Shown here one piece after another: positions 12,097-13,220 of a DNA stretch of 13,220 nucleotides (positions are counted from its first letter, which is position 1; every line of letters starts with the position of its first letter). The notes under the pieces were generated by a model. The model was not told the origin of the DNA, did not search any database, and saw nothing but the letters and a program-made list of their open reading frames with translations. Position numbers and translations under genes: made by a program. Origin of the DNA: Bacteroidales bacterium (GTDB lineage Bacteria > Bacteroidota > Bacteroidia > Bacteroidales > P3). The stretch is taken from the NCBI GenBank assembly GCA_017618625.1, contig JAFZTV010000008.1:1-13220 (forward strand). The letters run 5' to 3'.

Positions 12097-13220
12097 CTAT
12101 TCTTCCTCGTTGGCGGCTTCTTCGTAGGCTTTGAGCAGGGCCTGCTGGACGTCGGCGGGAACGAGCTCGTAGCTGCTGAAGGTCATGGTGAAGGTACCAC
12201 GGCCGCTGGTGAGCGAACTTAGTGCGGTGCAGTAGCGGTTCATCTCGGCCAACGGGGCTTTGGCGCGGAGGGTGGTGTATTTACCCTCGGCATCCATACC
12301 CATGACGATGGCACGGCGACCCTGAAGGTCGGTCATGACGCCTCCCTGGCTCTCGCTAGGAACGGTGACGGCGACATCGTAAATGGGTTCCTTAATCTTG
12401 GGGTTAGCCAGTTTGAAGGCCTCGCGGAAAGCGGTACGGCCAGCAATCTTGAAGGCGGTTTCGTTAGAGTCGACTGGGTGCATCTTACCATCGTAGATGT
12501 TCACCACGATATCGCGAGCATAGGAACCAGTCAGAGGGCCTTGCTCCATCTTCTCCATGATACCCTTGAGGATGGCGGGCATGAAGCGAGCGTCGATAGA
12601 ACCTCCAACGATACAGTTGTTGAAGACCAGCTTGCCGCCCCACTCCAGCGGATACTCCTGGGTGTCGCGGATGGGGTACTTGGTCTGGTTGGGCATGCCG
12701 TCGAAGTAAGGCTCGATGAGCATGTGCACCTCGCCGAACTGGCCGCTACCACCCGACTGTTTCTTGTGGCGGTACATGGCCTCGGCGCTCTTGGTGATGG
12801 TCTCGCGGTAGGGGATGTTGGGGGCGGTGAAGTTGACGGCCAGCTTGTACTGGTTCTCGAAGTACCACTTCACGGTGTTGAGGTGGAGCTCACCCTGGCA
12901 GCCGAGGATGACCTGGCGCAGCTCGCGGCTGTTCTCGAGGGTCAGCGAGCGGTCGTAGGTGACGAGGTCCTTCAGCGCGGCGCCGACCTTCTCGTCGTCG
13001 TTGCTGTTGGCAGCCTTCACGGCGACAGTGTAGATGGGAGTCGGGAACACAATCTCCTCGACGGCGTCGTCGGTGTTCTTCGGGGTGGTGAGGGTATGGT
13101 TGATCTTGACGTCTTTCAGCTTGATGGTGCAGATGATATCGCCGGCGCAGGCTTTCTCGACGCGCTGACGGTTGCTGCCGCTGCAGACGAGGACCTGGCT
13201 GACGCGCTCCTTGCTCTGGT
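12097..13220 (-). CDS. Elongation factor G-type translation factor, C-terminal part (cut by window edge)
   Basis: The frame is open from the right edge to the stop at 12097-12099, giving 373 codons of the C-terminal half; the GTPase domain lies outside. Domain II opens in the fragment (QVLVCSGSNRQRVEKACAGDI), followed by domain III with YRHKKQSGGSGQFGEV, domain IV with the tip loop region DGKMHPVDSNETAF, and domain V (EPIYDVAVTVPSESQGGVMTDLQGRRA). These factors drive ribosomal translocation. Domain IV carries an insert-like stretch (FDGMPNQTKYPIRD...PLEWGGKLVFNNCIVGG) unlike what I recall of canonical Bacteroidetes FusA, so this may be one of the EF-G paralogues (EF-G2-like) known in the Bacteroides group; the G domain would decide. 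Strong codon bias suggests high expression. The internal GTG near 13050 is not a start. Confidence 0.92.
   Translation of the reverse strand, partial: QSKERVSQVLVCSGSNRQRVEKACAGDIICTIKLKDVKINHTLTTPKNTDDAVEEIVFPTPIYTVAVKAANSNDDEKVGAALKDLVTYDRSLTLENSRELRQVILGCQGELHLNTVKWYFENQYKLAVNFTAPNIPYRETITKSAEAMYRHKKQSGGSGQFGEVHMLIEPYFDGMPNQTKYPIRDTQEYPLEWGGKLVFNNCIVGGSIDARFMPAILKGIMEKMEQGPLTGSYARDIVVNIYDGKMHPVDSNETAFKIAGRTAFREAFKLANPKIKEPIYDVAVTVPSESQGGVMTDLQGRRAIVMGMDAEGKYTTLRAKAPLAEMNRYCTALSSLTSGRGTFTMTFSSYELVPADVQQALLKAYEEAANEEE

Overview
The window looks like a chromosomal segment from a Bacteroidota member, most likely order Bacteroidales and probably uncultured or gut/oral. Three things point there: promoter boxes of the TTG-N19-TAnnTTTG type (clearest at 1435-1464; the -7 box again at 7429-7436), a C-terminal type IX secretion (T9SS) sorting domain on a large cysteine-rich surface protein, and small lipoproteins with SPII lipoboxes. 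No rRNA, tRNA, CRISPR array, transposase or integrase was found.

Layout. 1-577 (minus): two lipoprotein genes in tandem, the second cut by the window edge. 578-1528: a long non-coding stretch holding a hairpin-rich 211-bp segment bounded by near-identical 14-mers, an 11-bp tandem repeat, a roughly 145-nt near-palindromic element, and a promoter bracketed by palindromes. 1529-4849 (plus): a tight four-gene operon encoding an NrtR-like Nudix/winged-helix regulator, a vWA protein fused to an A1S_2505-like (macro-like) domain, an ADP-ribosylglycohydrolase, and a stand-alone copy of the same A1S_2505-like domain. 5120-6692 (plus): a DUF308/HdeD-like membrane protein and an SDR-type L-threonine 3-dehydrogenase-like enzyme, ending in a strong terminator. 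6756-7428: non-coding DNA dominated by two arrays of degenerate repeats with a strict 11-bp period in opposite orientations. 7465-11930 (plus): a T9SS-exported repeat protein, an outer-membrane beta-barrel protein, and an SDR whose start overlaps the barrel gene by 4 nt. 12097-13220 (minus): the C-terminal half of an EF-G-type translation factor.

The most interesting unit is the four-gene operon. My reading (inference) is an ADP-ribose-centred module: the glycohydrolase would release ADP-ribose from a modified target, the two macro-like domains would bind or process ADP-ribose-type ligands, the vWA part would act as a metal-dependent scaffold, and the Nudix/winged-helix protein would sense ADP-ribose and control the operon. 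Its promoter carries two 15-bp GTGTA/GCGTA-N5-TACAC palindromes centred 53 bp apart on either side of the -33/-7 boxes, with a third, longer palindrome 54 bp further upstream, as expected for an autoregulated, looped promoter. No ADP-ribosyltransferase is present in the window, so the source of the modification is unknown.
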